Shown piece by piece: positions 46,360 to 56,274 of a stretch of DNA of 64,000 bases (within the stretch, counting starts at the first letter, position 1; each line of letters begins with the position of its first letter). The position numbers and the translations under genes are program-made. The stretch comes from Magnolia sinica (taxonomy: Eukaryota; Streptophyta; Magnoliopsida; Magnoliales; Magnoliaceae), in contig NC_080573.1 of assembly GCF_029962835.1 (NCBI RefSeq), forward strand, positions 39,425,001 to 39,489,000, given 5' to 3'. The notes under the pieces are model-generated. The model was not told the DNA's origin, did not search any database, and saw nothing but the letters and a program-made list of their open reading frames with translations.

Positions 46360-47440
46360 AAATGAGTGAGGCAAGCATGAAAATGAGCGGGGTAAGCATG
46401 AAAATAAGCGGGGCAAGCATGATATGGAAAATTGGATGGACCGCATGGACAAAACACATGTATTATAATGGGCCACAGAGCACCTCTAATGCGGTATTAA
46501 TGACACTACCGAATCTGAGTCTTGTTTTTTAAAGTTTCACGTCCAATGGTTTGAAAATTAGCAGGGCAAACATGAAATTGAGCGGGGAAAACTAGAAAAT
46601 GAGCGGGGCAAACTAGAAAATGAGCGGGGCAAACATGAAAATGAGCGGTGCAAACTTAATAAATAATTTCATGGCTTGAGCTGAAAAATCTAAACATATC
46701 CAATGTTCAAATGGACCACACCACATGAAATTTTGAATTGAACTTCTAATGTTGATCATTTCTTAGGGGCCATAGAAGTTTTGGATCAAGCTTATAATTG
46801 TGTTTTCTATTAATCCATGTCTGTATGATCTTATGAATAGGTTTGATTACAAACAAACATCATTGTTGGGCCGACTATGGTTTCAATGGTGGAAATCATT
46901 ATGCCCACTGTTTCCCATGGTATGATCCACTTGATCTTTTGATATGCTTCAATTTAGGGCTAAACCCCTTAAAATAGATGGAAAAACGGATGGATAACGT
47001 GGATATACTACATACATTCAATGTAGGCCCAACTGAGTTTACTTAGTACAATGGGAGCGTACTGACTAACTCAGTACCCAATCCGATTACACTTGCTACG
47101 CCCCACAATGATGTTTTATTTGTAATACATCATATTCATCAGATTATGTAAAACCCCTCCGTTTTCATCGGAATATGTATACACCAAAACCCTATATGTG
47201 GAATGGAACCTAGACATTAAGCGGGACAAACATGAAATTGAACGGAGCAAACATGAAATTCAGCAGGGGAAACATTAAATTCAGCAGGGAAAACAAGAAA
47301 TTGATCAGGGCAAACTTGATTTTCAGCGAGGGAAACATGAAATTTAGCAGGGCAAATCATGAAATTTAGCGAGGCAAACATGGAATTAAGCGGGGTAAAC
47401 TGAAAATTGAGCGGGGCAAACATGAAATTCAGCGGGTCTT
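46360..47440 (+). repeat. 21-bp minisatellite, outer type, interrupted by a MITE remnant
   Basis: Repeats of the form ATGAAAATGAGCGGGGCAAAC occur at about 46,360-46,660 and 47,217-47,440. This variant is the one beside R4 too, and differs from the alternating variant beside R2 and R3. Confidence 0.85.
46670..47100. mobile_element. Truncated relative of the 30,014 MULE-MITE
   Basis: The right end ATGGGAGCGTACTGACTAAC, then TCAGTACCCAATCCGATTACA, and the body phrases (ACTGTTTCCCATGGTATGATCC, AAAACGGATGGATAACGTGG) match the element at 30,014-30,551 in inverse orientation. The left TIR is missing. It lies inside the minisatellite. Confidence 0.7.
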
Positions 47441-47454
47441 ATGAAGTGAGTTTG

Positions 47455-47640
47455 GCGAAGTGTTGCTCCTTTTGGACTCATGTACTTAAAAATAACCAGG
47501 CTGCCTTCCTAGACTGCCTCTGGCGATGGAATTTGGTTAGTAGAGAAGGATAAGCTCTTTATACCAGATGACCTACAACTGAGAAAAATGTTAATGGAAG
47601 CTAGCGAAGATGGTATTCTATTTGTTTGGTACCCGCAGTC
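47455..47640 (+). pseudogene. Unidentified captured exon, copy 1
   Basis: Almost the same 190-bp sequence lies inverted at 54,700-54,890. The better copy reads FWTHVLENNEAALLNYLWRW and, in another frame, LFIPDDLQLMKMFMEASED, so it looks like decayed coding sequence. I do not recognise the gene. It sits just inside the minisatellite on both outer arms, making it part of the long terminal inverted repeat. Confidence 0.6.
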
Positions 47641-47783
47641 CAGCTTACAGACCATTTTAGGATGAAAACCACCTCAGGGCAGTAACGATGCCAACTACTC
47701 ATCTCTTGGTCTCGAGAAAGTGTGTAATTGAAGCGATAGAAATCATCAACTACCAAATGTTTCACATTCATCACCCCACCTTT

Positions 47784-47915
47784 GTAGCTTTCCTTCGCAC
47801 ACGGATAAAAGTGACTGCTAAATGATGAAGATTTAATGCATATCTTGGCTACCCAAATCGTCCAATGACCCAACAACAATGATAGAAGCCCAAAGAGCAT
47901 TAGCTCTGCTTGCAA
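47784..47915 (-). pseudogene. MLO-family gene fragment
   Basis: The minus strand encodes about 44 residues: AELMLFGLLSLLL, then VAKICIKSSSFSSHFYPCAK. This matches the second transmembrane segment and start of the first loop of plant MLO proteins (ELMLLGFISLLL...ISxIC(V/I)xSSxFxxxFxPC). A plausible 3' splice site (TTTTTGCAAGCAG) precedes it, so one exon start was copied. MLO proteins are seven-transmembrane plasma-membrane proteins involved in powdery-mildew susceptibility. The rest is absent and the open frame runs on into unrelated sequence. It is a captured fragment without function of its own as far as can be seen. Confidence 0.8.
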
Positions 47916-47940
47916 AAAGGAAGGAAGAAAAAAAAAACTC

Positions 47941-48560
47941 CCTCAATTAATGTCAGAATTAAAAAAGAAGAGTATTGTAGATCATACTCAAAATACAAGT
48001 CTACCCTGTATGTAGTGTATATGGACATAAATCCTGACCATCTAAATTGTGGGCCTCAGTTTAGATGGGAATTGCCCAAGATTGCACTTCTTAGATGGTC
48101 CCTCCATTCGATGGGGAGACACCAAATAGGTGGTTCTTATTTGTAAGAAAAGTAATGATCACATACAATCCATTGTTGCTTAACTTAAGATACAACTAAT
48201 CACATGTGCCAATATGTCACGTATAGGATATTTGAACCATGAAGAAATGTGACCCACCATGTAGGTCAGCTGCCACAAAAATCATCCCTACTCATTTATC
48301 AGGTGGGCCAAATGAGTACATGGAAGCACACTGTCAGCATCTCTGATTTAAACTCTCTATTTTTTTTCATGCACAATGGCTTGGTTTTTTCACCAAATGA
48401 TTCTTCAAGGTGAGTCCCTCCTTTAGCATGGTGCTCATGTCCTAGGCAGATGATAGGTTTACAGGTTAGATGGACTGTATTGTAAGCTATCCAACAACCG
48501 GTTATAGGAGATCATTACTCTCAAAGAAAAGATGTTCAAAGTTCCAAATTCATTACCAAA
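47941..48560. other. Non-coding interior of the MULE composite
   Basis: No recognisable gene. Some GGCCCACC-style repeat text occurs near 48,240-48,320. Confidence 0.45.
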
Positions 48561-48569
48561 ATCAGATAG

Positions 48570-48957
48570 TTTGCCCCGCTCATATTTCAGTTTGTCCAGC
48601 TATTTTTCTAGTTTACCCCGCTCATATTTCAGTTTTCCCCGCTATTTTTCTAGTTTGCCCCACTCATATTTCAGTTTGCCCCATTGTTTTGCTTGTTTGC
48701 CCCGCTGTTTTTCTAGTTTGCCCCGCAGTTTTTTTAGTTTGCCCCACTCATATTTCAGTTTGCCTTGCGGTTTTTCTAATTTGCCCCGCTCATATTTCAG
48801 TTTTCCCCGCTGTTTTTCTAATTTACTCCGCTCATATTTTAGTTTGCCCCGCTGTTTTTCTAGTTTGCCCCACTATTTTTCTTGTTTGCCCCGCTGTTTT
48901 TCTAGTTTGCCCCGCTCATATTTCAGTTTGCCCCGCTGTTTTTCTAGTTTGCCCCGA
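48570..48957 (-). repeat. 21-bp minisatellite, inner type (about 18 units), beside R2
   Basis: GTTTGCCCCGCTCATATTTCA alternates with GTTTGCCCCGCTGTTTTTCTA, giving a 42-bp higher-order period. It is the inverse of the array at 50,938-51,377. Long open frames over it (48,470-49,014) are repeat artefacts. Confidence 0.92.
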
Positions 48958-49917
48958 TCGGGTGGTAGACTATTAGGAGTTTCAACACCCGGTCAAGCGT
49001 TCGAGTATCCATAGGTGGTGAAATTCCACTAGTGTGAGTGTGTGTGTGTGTGTAAAAAAATAAAAAAATAAAAAAATCATTCTAGTTTAGGAGATATGCT
49101 TGTTAAATACATAGACAAAAAAAATGAATTAAAAGATAGGAAAATATTTTTATATACTTATATATACATATTTACATAATTATGTATTAGAGAAAAATGT
49201 AAGGGATAAAAAGTTCTCCCTGTAAAAAAAAATAATAAATAAATAAATAATAAAATAAAATCGGCAGTTTGTAGATTTTATTTTATTTTTTTATTTTTTT
49301 GCTATGTTGCTTTTGTGGGTCCCATCATGAGATCTGTGTTATATCCAAACCGTCCATCTATTTGACGAGCTCATATTAAGGCTTGAGACGAAAAATAAGA
49401 TAGATTTAACTATCAAGGCAGTGGGGAATTGAACGTCTACCATTGAAACCGATTTAGGGGTTACAGAAGTTTTGGATCATTATGAAATTTGTGTTTCCTC
49501 TTCATCTAGGTCTTTGTGACCCTATGAATGAACTTATACGGGGAGGATTTCTCACAAACATCACAGTGGGCTCCACCTGAGTTTCTAATGGTTGACGCTC
49601 ATTCAACACTATTTCCTGTAATGTGGTACACTTGAGATTTGGATATACCTCATTTTTGGTCTCATACCATAAAATGATCTGGAAGAATATATGGACAGCA
49701 TGGATGAAAATAATACATCATGGTGGGGCCCACAAACCACCGACGATCTGCCATTGGTCGGTGGTAGGAGTACCCGATCCGTTTCCTTGAAAAGGAGGGG
49801 TATTTTCATCCTGGAATTTGTCGTCCGTATGCGGAGGTCTAATTTCGTATGTTAAGTTTGTATTGCTTCAAGAAAATCCAATGGACAAAAGGTGGGGTCC
49901 ACAGTCGTAAATTTCTC
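48958..49917 (-). repeat. MULE terminal repeat R2 (inner, terminus pointing right)
   Basis: Inverse copy of R1, running from GGGTGGTAGACTATTAGGAG to the terminus ACAGTCGTAAATTTCTC at 49,917. Confidence 0.88.
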
Positions 49918-49953
49918 TTTTTTAATTCTACTAATTATCTTCCCAAAAAAATA
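49918..49953. other. 36-bp spacer between inward-facing MULE termini
   Basis: AT-rich and T-run to A-run in form. Its flanking 9-mers (TTTTTTAAT, AAAAAAATA) match neither each other nor the outer target duplications. Confidence 0.7.
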
Positions 49954-50940
49954 GAGAAAATTACAACTGTGGACCCCACCTTTTATCCATTGGATATTCT
50001 TGAAGCAATACAAACTTAATATATGCACTTAAACCTCCTCGTACGGACGACAAATTCCAGGACAAAAATACCCCTCCTTTTCAAGGAAACAGATTGGGTA
50101 CTCCTACCACCCGCCAATGGCGGATCGTCGGTGGTCCGTGGGCCCTACCATGATGTTTTCTTTTCATCCATGCCCTCCATATATTTTTCCAGATCATTTT
50201 ATGGTATGAGAGCAAAAATGAGGTATATCCAAATCTCAAGTGTACCACATTACAGAAACAGTGTTGAATGAGTGTCAACCATTAGAAACTCAGGTGGAGC
50301 CCACTGTGATGTTTGTGAGAAATCCTCCCCATCTAAGTTCATTCATAGGGTCACAAAGACCTGGATGAAGAGGAAAAACAAATTTCATAATGATCCAAAA
50401 CTTCTGTAAACCCTAAAAGGGTTTCAATGGTAGACGATCAATTCCCCTCTGCCTTTTACACTGTGGTCCACTTGATAGTTAGATCTATCTTATTTTTCAT
50501 CTCAAGCCTTAATATGAGCTCGCCAAATAGATGGACGGTATGGATATAACACAGACCTCATGATGGGACCCACAAAAGTAACATAGCAAAAAAATAAAAA
50601 TAAAAAAAAACACAGACTGCGCCGGTTCAGTGGCAGTGTCGTGGCAGTCTGGCAGATTTATTTATTTTTTTTTATAGGGAGAACTTTTTCTCCCTTACAT
50701 TTTTCTCTAATACATAATTATGTAAATATGTATATATAAGTATAAAAATATTTTCCTATCTTTTAATTCATTTCTTTGTCTACGTATTTAACAAGCATAT
50801 CTCCTAAACTAGAATGAATTTTTATTTTTTTTTTACACATGCAAACACACCCCCACACACTCACACTAGTGGAATTTCACCACCTACGGATACTCAAACG
50901 CTTGACCGGGTGTTGAAATTCCTAAGAGTCTACCACCCAA
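49954..50940 (+). repeat. MULE terminal repeat R3 (inner, terminus pointing left)
   Basis: It starts GAGAAAATTACAACTGTGG and follows R1 through to the GAGTCTACCACCCAAG end, then runs into the minisatellite. Confidence 0.88.
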
Positions 50941-51377
50941 GCGGGGCAAACTGAAAAATAGCCGGGCAAACTAGAAAAACAGCGGGACAAGCTGAAGTAT
51001 GAGCAAGACAAATTAGAAAAATAGCAGGGCCACTGAAATATGAGCGGGGCAAACTAGAAAAACAGTGGGGCAAACTGAAATATGAGCGGGGCAAACTTAA
51101 GTATGAGCGAGGCAAACTAGAAAAACAGCGGGGCAAACTTAAGTGTGAGTGGGGCAAACTAGAAAAATAGCATGACAAACTAAAATATGAGCGGGGCAAA
51201 CTAGAAAAACAGCGGGGCAAACTGCATTATGAGCGGGGCAAACTAGAAAAATAGCGGGGCAAACTAGAAAAACAGTGGGGCAAACTGAATTATGAACGGG
51301 GCAAACTAGAAAAACAGCGGGGCAAACTAGAAAAACAGTGGGGCAAACTAGAAAAACAGCAGGGCAAACTTAAGTAT
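50938..51377 (+). repeat. 21-bp minisatellite, inner type (about 21 units), beside R3
   Basis: CTAGAAAAACAGCGGGGCAAA alternates with CTGAAATATGAGCGGGGCAAA. It mirrors 48,570-48,957. Confidence 0.92.
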
Positions 51378-51927
51378 GAGTCTCAAGGAAATTCTCCTTT
51401 TTACAATTCAGGTAACGTTGTTACTTCCATGTTATGGAGTTATCTGATCAATGGTCATCATGTGGTGATCCAGACCCATTGATCTGATCCAGTCTACCAT
51501 GGATGTGAATTTCCTTGAAAATCTCCCTGATTGGATGATAACAACCATCCAAATATTTGTTCCAGTTTTTACACACGTGGTGAATTTCTGTGTTTTTTTC
51601 TCAGCCGTCTATTTGTGGGCCGCGTATTGATGACCTATTGCATTCTGATTGGAGAGGTTTTTGGATAATCTAGATTGATAATGTAGGCCCCATAGTATCA
51701 ATAGCAAAGATTGGTCGACCATGGGCTCAAATGTATGGACCATGGTACAATGCATGGATGAGATAATTCCTCCCGTCTTCTTGATACTAAAAAAAATAAA
51801 AAATATATAAAAAATAAAAAAAATAAGAAGAAGAAAAAACACTATGTGATCAATCAGCAATTGCAATAAGATTCTGATCTTTTTTTAAAAAAAAAAAACT
51901 AAAAATAAAATCTATTTATGTTTTCAG
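51378..51927. other. Interior of the MULE composite upstream of the BAHD exon
   Basis: It ends in TATTTATGTTTTCAG at 51,927, a good 3' splice site, so its last part may be the captured intron of the acyltransferase gene. No first exon was found. Confidence 0.5.
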
Positions 51928-52828
51928 GTCACAAGATTCAAGTGTGAAGGATTCTCAATTGGTTTGTGATCAACCACAGCATACTTGATGGGAAATCAGA
52001 GCCTGAGATGTTCCACAACCTAGCCTCCATTTGCAGGGGTGAAGGCCTCAAGACCCATGTTCTCAACAATGACAGGACATGTATCAAAGCAAGAATCCCT
52101 CCTCAGATCAAATACCCACACAAAGAATACACAAAGCTAACTGAAATAACTAACATTCCTTCCTCATTCACATCACCCAACCAACCTTCCCCACCCCAAT
52201 CCCTCTTAAAAGTATCACACAATCACAGCTACAAACTTTTCCACTTCACACCTGAAATGATCACCACCCTAAAAAACAAGGCCATGATCAAGTGCTCAAC
52301 TTTTGAGGCCATGGTGGCCCACCTGTGGAAATCAAGGACAAGGGCTATCTTTGAAGACCCATGTGGGGTTTCATTAGTACTCTTTGCTATGGACATTATG
52401 AGCAAGATAACTCCACCCTTGCCACATGGGTTTGTTGGGAATGCTGTTGTAACAGCTTGTGCAAGTGCAAAGGTGGTGGATTTGAATAAGGAGTCTTTAG
52501 GGTTTTGTGTTGACAAGTGAAGGAAGCAATAGAGATGGTGACAGATGAGTATGTGAAATCAGTAGTGGATTGGTTGGAGGTTTATAGAGGGGTCCCTTCC
52601 ACTTTAGATGGGAATTTTTATGAGTCAACTTGGTGGAAGCTGCCCTTCCATGAGCTAGATTTTGGGTATGAGAGGCCCACCTATGGTGGCCCAGTTGTGA
52701 GTGGAATGGATGAGTTTGTGTTATTGTTCTCTGATGGTACTGGGGTGAGGAGAGGTGGAGGTGTCAATGTATGGATGGCCATAGAACAAGAGATGGAGAA
52801 ATTCATGATGCATGTGTTTGAGATGTAG
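51928..52828 (+). pseudogene. BAHD acyltransferase, captured second exon
   Basis: Begins right after TTTTCAG at the classic BAHD intron position (VTRFKCEGFSIG). The catalytic HXXXD reads NHSILDG. Then come LASICRGEGL, RIPPQIKYPHKEY, TFEAMVAHLWKSRTRA and PPLPHGFVGNAV. After one frame change come WWKLPFHELDFGYERPTYGG (the DFGWG-motif region) and FVLLFSDG, with the stop at 52,828. BAHD enzymes move acyl groups from CoA thioesters to alcohols or amines. The wording is nearest the fatty-alcohol/hydroxy-acid (HHT/GLAUCE-like) clade, from memory. Exon 1 (about 130-150 residues) is missing. One base appears lost near 51,974 and one near 52,516. Both catalytic motifs survive as sequence, but this is a fragment inside the MULE composite. 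Confidence 0.9.
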
Positions 52829-53796
52829 TCCTTTCCTTATATATTAGATGTTGGTATACACGTGAAATAGGGTAATATCCTTATCATGTGTATGAGTTGT
52901 ACTGTGGTGAAAAGAGGACAAACTATAGTGTTTGACTATCAACTTTTTTGGTGTCCTTGTACAATGGTTTGATTACAGTGGTCCACATCTTTGCACAGAA
53001 TGCATAGTTTTTAATTTTCACAAGTGGGAGACATTTTTGGGTGATGCAGAACAATTCATTGGTCAGTTGACTTCCACTGAGGATGTATCATGGCACAAAT
53101 CGACATATATTCACTTTAAAAGAATAAAATTACAAGAGATAGAGATTACCCAATTCGAACAAGTCTTGAATCACCTAAGTTATAAGCTTGAAACCCTACA
53201 AACAAATTAGAAAGCTCTTGATACCCCCTATTCCCGATTACACCCATATATATGCATGGCATCTAGGTGAATCACAATCGAAATAGGAAATAAATCCTGC
53301 ACTTATGCAATTTTGTGTAACTTTGTATGATCGTTCGATGAAACATTCGATGACACTTCGATGGCATCGAACATCTTCGATGTTATCGAACTAACCAAAA
53401 TGTTCTAGCAACTAAACATGTATTTTTCAGATATACTTGATGGCACTTCGATGGGACTTTGATGTCATCGACGGTTCGTCGATGGCATCAAACCTCTTTT
53501 GATAGCTTTGAGCAGGACACCAAAAGTGTCCAGTAACAAAGCATGAGATTTTCGTATTTTTTCGATGGCATTGAATAACTGACAATGGCATTGAATAGCT
53601 CTTGATGGCATCAAATGGTCAGTCGATGGCATCGACAGACCCTATTGTTGAAAGATTTGAGACATCAACAACATATGTCGCCTTGTATCAGGCTTTTCAG
53701 GATGATATGGGATGATATGAGCCGTATGGTTGATGGATGACATTAGAAGACAATACTTTAAAGCTTAAACTCATTTTTTAGTTTAGAAGAATGGGC
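52829..53796. other. Sequence downstream of the BAHD exon, with TCGATGGCATCGA-type repeats
   Basis: 52,829-53,220 may be captured 3' flank. Between 53,330 and 53,640 the near-palindrome TTCGATGGCATCGA and variants (CGATGTTATCGA, TGATGTCATCGA, CGATGGCATTGA) occur about a dozen times at irregular spacing. No gene recognised. Confidence 0.55.
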
Positions 53797-54400
53797 CTAG
53801 TTTAGAAAAACAGTGGGGCAAGCTTAAGTATGAGCGGGGCAAACTAGAAAAACAGCGGGGCAAATTGAAATATGAGTGAGGCAAATTAGAAAAACAGCGA
53901 AGCAAACTGAAATATGAGCAGGGCAAACTAGAAAAACAGCGGGGCAAACTGAAATATGAGCGAGACAAACTAGAAAAACAGCGGGGCAAACTGTATTATG
54001 AGCGGGGCAAACTAGAAAAACAGCGAGACAAACTGAAATATGAGATGGGCAAACTAGAAAAACAGCGGGGCAAACTTAATTATGAGCGGGGCAAACTGCA
54101 TTATGAGCGAAGCAAACTAAAAAAACAGCGGGACTAACTGAAATATGAGCGGGGCAAACTAGAAAAACAGCGGGGTAAACTGAAAATGAGCGGGGCAAAC
54201 TAGAAAAACAGCAGAGCAAACTGAAGTATGAGTGGAGCAAACTAGAAAAACAGTGGGGCAAACTGAAATATGAGCGGGGCAAACTAGAAAATCAACGGGG
54301 GAAACATGAAATTGAGCAGGGCAAACTAGGAATTCAGTGGTGAAAACATGAAAATGAGCGGGCCAAACTAGAAATGCAGCAGGGCAAACTAGAAATTAGA
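53797..54400 (+). repeat. 21-bp minisatellite, transitional array (about 28 units)
   Basis: Starts with the inner-type alternation (CTAGAAAAACAGCGGGGCAAA / CTGAAATATGAGCGGGGCAAA) and changes near 54,280 to the outer type (CATGAAATTGAGC, CATGAAAATGAGC). Confidence 0.9.
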
Positions 54401-54699
54401 AAAGTATGTTATACCCAAAGTAGAAAGTTGATTTCATCATCCACTAAGATTACAAAGTATGTTATATATCAAAATAGTAAATTAAATTACAAAGTATGCT
54501 ATTTTTCAGATATAGGAAACTTGCACTTCCCATTTGAACGTCGATATTATCAGCCCTTTTGCAATCAACCCATCCATCGGTTCAACCCTCCCAAGGTTAT
54601 AATGATTAGAAAAAGAACTCAGACTGAAATGCACAGACTTGAAAATTTGTTGCACTCTAAGATTATAGTAAAGCTCTTACAATTTACTTGAATCAATGG
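54401..54699. other. Interior of the composite, unexplained
   Basis: AT-rich, with three copies of a TACAAAGTATG(T/C)TAT-like word at 54,400-54,500. No gene recognised. Confidence 0.4.
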
Positions 54700-54890
54700 T
54701 CTGAAACCTGGACTGTGGATACCAAACAAATAGAATACCATCTTCGCTAGCTTCCATAAACATTTTCATTAGTTGTAGGTCATCTGGTATAAAGAGCTTA
54801 TCCTTCTCTACTAACCAAATTCCATCGCCAGAGGTAGTTTAGGAGGGCAGCCTCGTTATTTTCAAGTACATGAGTCCAAAAGGAGCAACA
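54700..54890 (-). pseudogene. Unidentified captured exon, copy 2 (inverted)
   Basis: Inverse of 47,455-47,640. The minus strand reads WTHVLENNEAALLNYLWRWN and, in a second frame, LFIPDDLQLMKMFMEASED then ILFVWYPQSRFQTID. The two frames may be two joined exons or one frame change. The source gene is not recognised. Confidence 0.6.
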
Positions 54891-54960
54891 CTTCATGCTT
54901 GCCCCGCTCATTTTCATGTTTGCCCCCCTCATTTTCATGCTTGCCCCCCTCATTTTCAAA
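54891..54960 (-). repeat. 21-bp minisatellite, outer type, short array
   Basis: Three to four units of GCCCCGCTCATTTTCATGTTT / GCCCCCCTCATTTTCATGCTT, the inverse of the array beside R1. Confidence 0.85.
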
Positions 54961-55587
54961 GAGCCTGAAACTGGTATGGATTCCTTCATTGCAGTTCGAA
55001 TGCTACAAATCGTTCATGTCATTAGCTGGCGTTTGAACTACACAAACCTAACTTGGAAAGGCTAGTTATGTGCAAACCTTAGCATTTGGTTGAATATTTA
55101 GTTGTGGGCACTTTCCAAATTCAGTGGGTGTTTGGAAGGACCTTGAGAAAGAAACCCAACTAAGAAGCTTTTTGTTACCTGAGGTTACACCTCAAATAAT
55201 AACTCTCATTGTTCTAATTGTTTTAACCAATTATAGAATCCATTAAAATAGCAACTTCTGGAAATTCAACTTAAGGGCCAAATGCAGGGCTGAGAATACA
55301 TGAATAAAGCTTCCATGGAACTTCCATTCTATAAACATATCTGAAAATATATTTGAGACTATATCATATAAGCCTTTTTAATATGTATGGTGATCTATTT
55401 AGCCTTTTAAGCATGATAGGCTATCCTTAGGTAACTGTTGCATTAGCTATATACTCTGTACTAATATTTCTCTTTATGGTAGTGTAATAGTGCTAGAGGA
55501 ACTACTTATGGATCTTGAAAAATAACTAGGTTGGTTGGCTAAATTAGCTTCTCCTACCCCAAAATCATATGTGGTACGTTAAGTAAA
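54961..55587. other. Interior of the composite between array and R4
   Basis: No counterpart beside R1. Probably an insertion or leftover flank. No gene recognised. Confidence 0.45.
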
Positions 55588-56265
55588 TCATTCTAGTTTA
55601 GGAGATATGCTTGTTAAATAAATAGGCAAAGAAATGAATTAAAAGATAGAAAAATATTTTTATATACTTATATATACATATTTACATAATTATGTATTAG
55701 AGAAAAATGTAAGGGAGAAAAAGTTCTCCCTATAAAATGCTGCCATTTTCGACACACCGTGTTAGACTGCAGCAAGCTTGTTTTTTTTACTACATTGCTT
55801 TTGTGGGTCCCATCATGAGGTCTGTGTTATATCCAAACCGTCCATCTATTTGGCGAGCTCATATTAAGGCTTGAGATGAAAAATAAGATAGATCTAACTA
55901 TCAAGTGGACCACACTGTAAAAGGCAGTGGGGAATTGAACGTCTACCATTGAAACCCTTTTAGGGGTTACAGAAGTTTTGGATCATTATGAAATTTGTTT
56001 TTCCTCTTCATCCAGGTCTTTGTGACCCTATGAAAGAACTTAGACGGGGAGGATTTCTCACAAACATCACAGTGGGCCCCACCTGAGTTCCCATCATCGG
56101 ACCGTCCGTCAGCGCTCGTCTCTGCACGCCAGCCAGAGGAAGGCAGGGGTATTTTCGTCCTCAAATTCGGTGTCCGTACGAGGAGGTCCAAGTGCGTATG
56201 TTAAGTTTGTATTGCTTCATAAAAACCACTGGATAAAAGGTGGGGCCCACAGTCGTAAATTTCCC
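55588..56265 (-). repeat. MULE terminal repeat R4 (right outer)
   Basis: Inverse of R1 from CATTCTAGTTTAGGAG to the terminus CAGTCGTAAATTTCCC at 56,265. It lacks the distal CTACCACCCGAG part present in R1-R3. Confidence 0.88.
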
Positions 56266-56274
56266 TTTCCCTGC

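Larger units (their letters stand above)
45432..56265. mobile_element. 10.8-kb Mutator-like composite element with captured host exons
   Basis: Left terminus GAGAAATTTATGACTATGG, right terminus (inverted) GGGAAATTTACGACTGTGG. The 9-bp flanks are TTTCCTTGC (45,423-45,431) and TTTCCCTGC (56,266-56,274), one mismatch apart. The terminal repeats are long (about 680-850 bp) and continue inward into 21-bp minisatellite DNA and an unidentified exon copy. Long TIRs, a 9-bp duplication and a GRGAAATTTAC start fit a MULE. Captured gene pieces (MLO, BAHD) make it Pack-MULE-like. No transposase was seen, so it is non-autonomous. Two more copies of the terminal repeat face inward at 49,917/49,954. Tandem arrays and long inverted arms are also foldback-element traits. 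Confidence 0.82.

Noticed and set aside
48470-49014. Open frames of 168 and 160 codons with repeated CPAHISVCPAVFLV / SLPRSYFSLPRCFS
   Set aside because: They follow the 21-bp minisatellite, whose length is a multiple of three and keeps frames open. Counterparts occur on the opposite strand at 50,930-51,220 and 53,783-54,282.
48570-51377. CRISPR-like regular repeats
   Set aside because: Units are directly adjacent 21-mers without unique spacers, in plant DNA and within a transposon.
49954-56265. Simple nesting of one MULE inside another
   Set aside because: Nesting requires terminal repeats in the order + + - -, but the observed order is + - + -.
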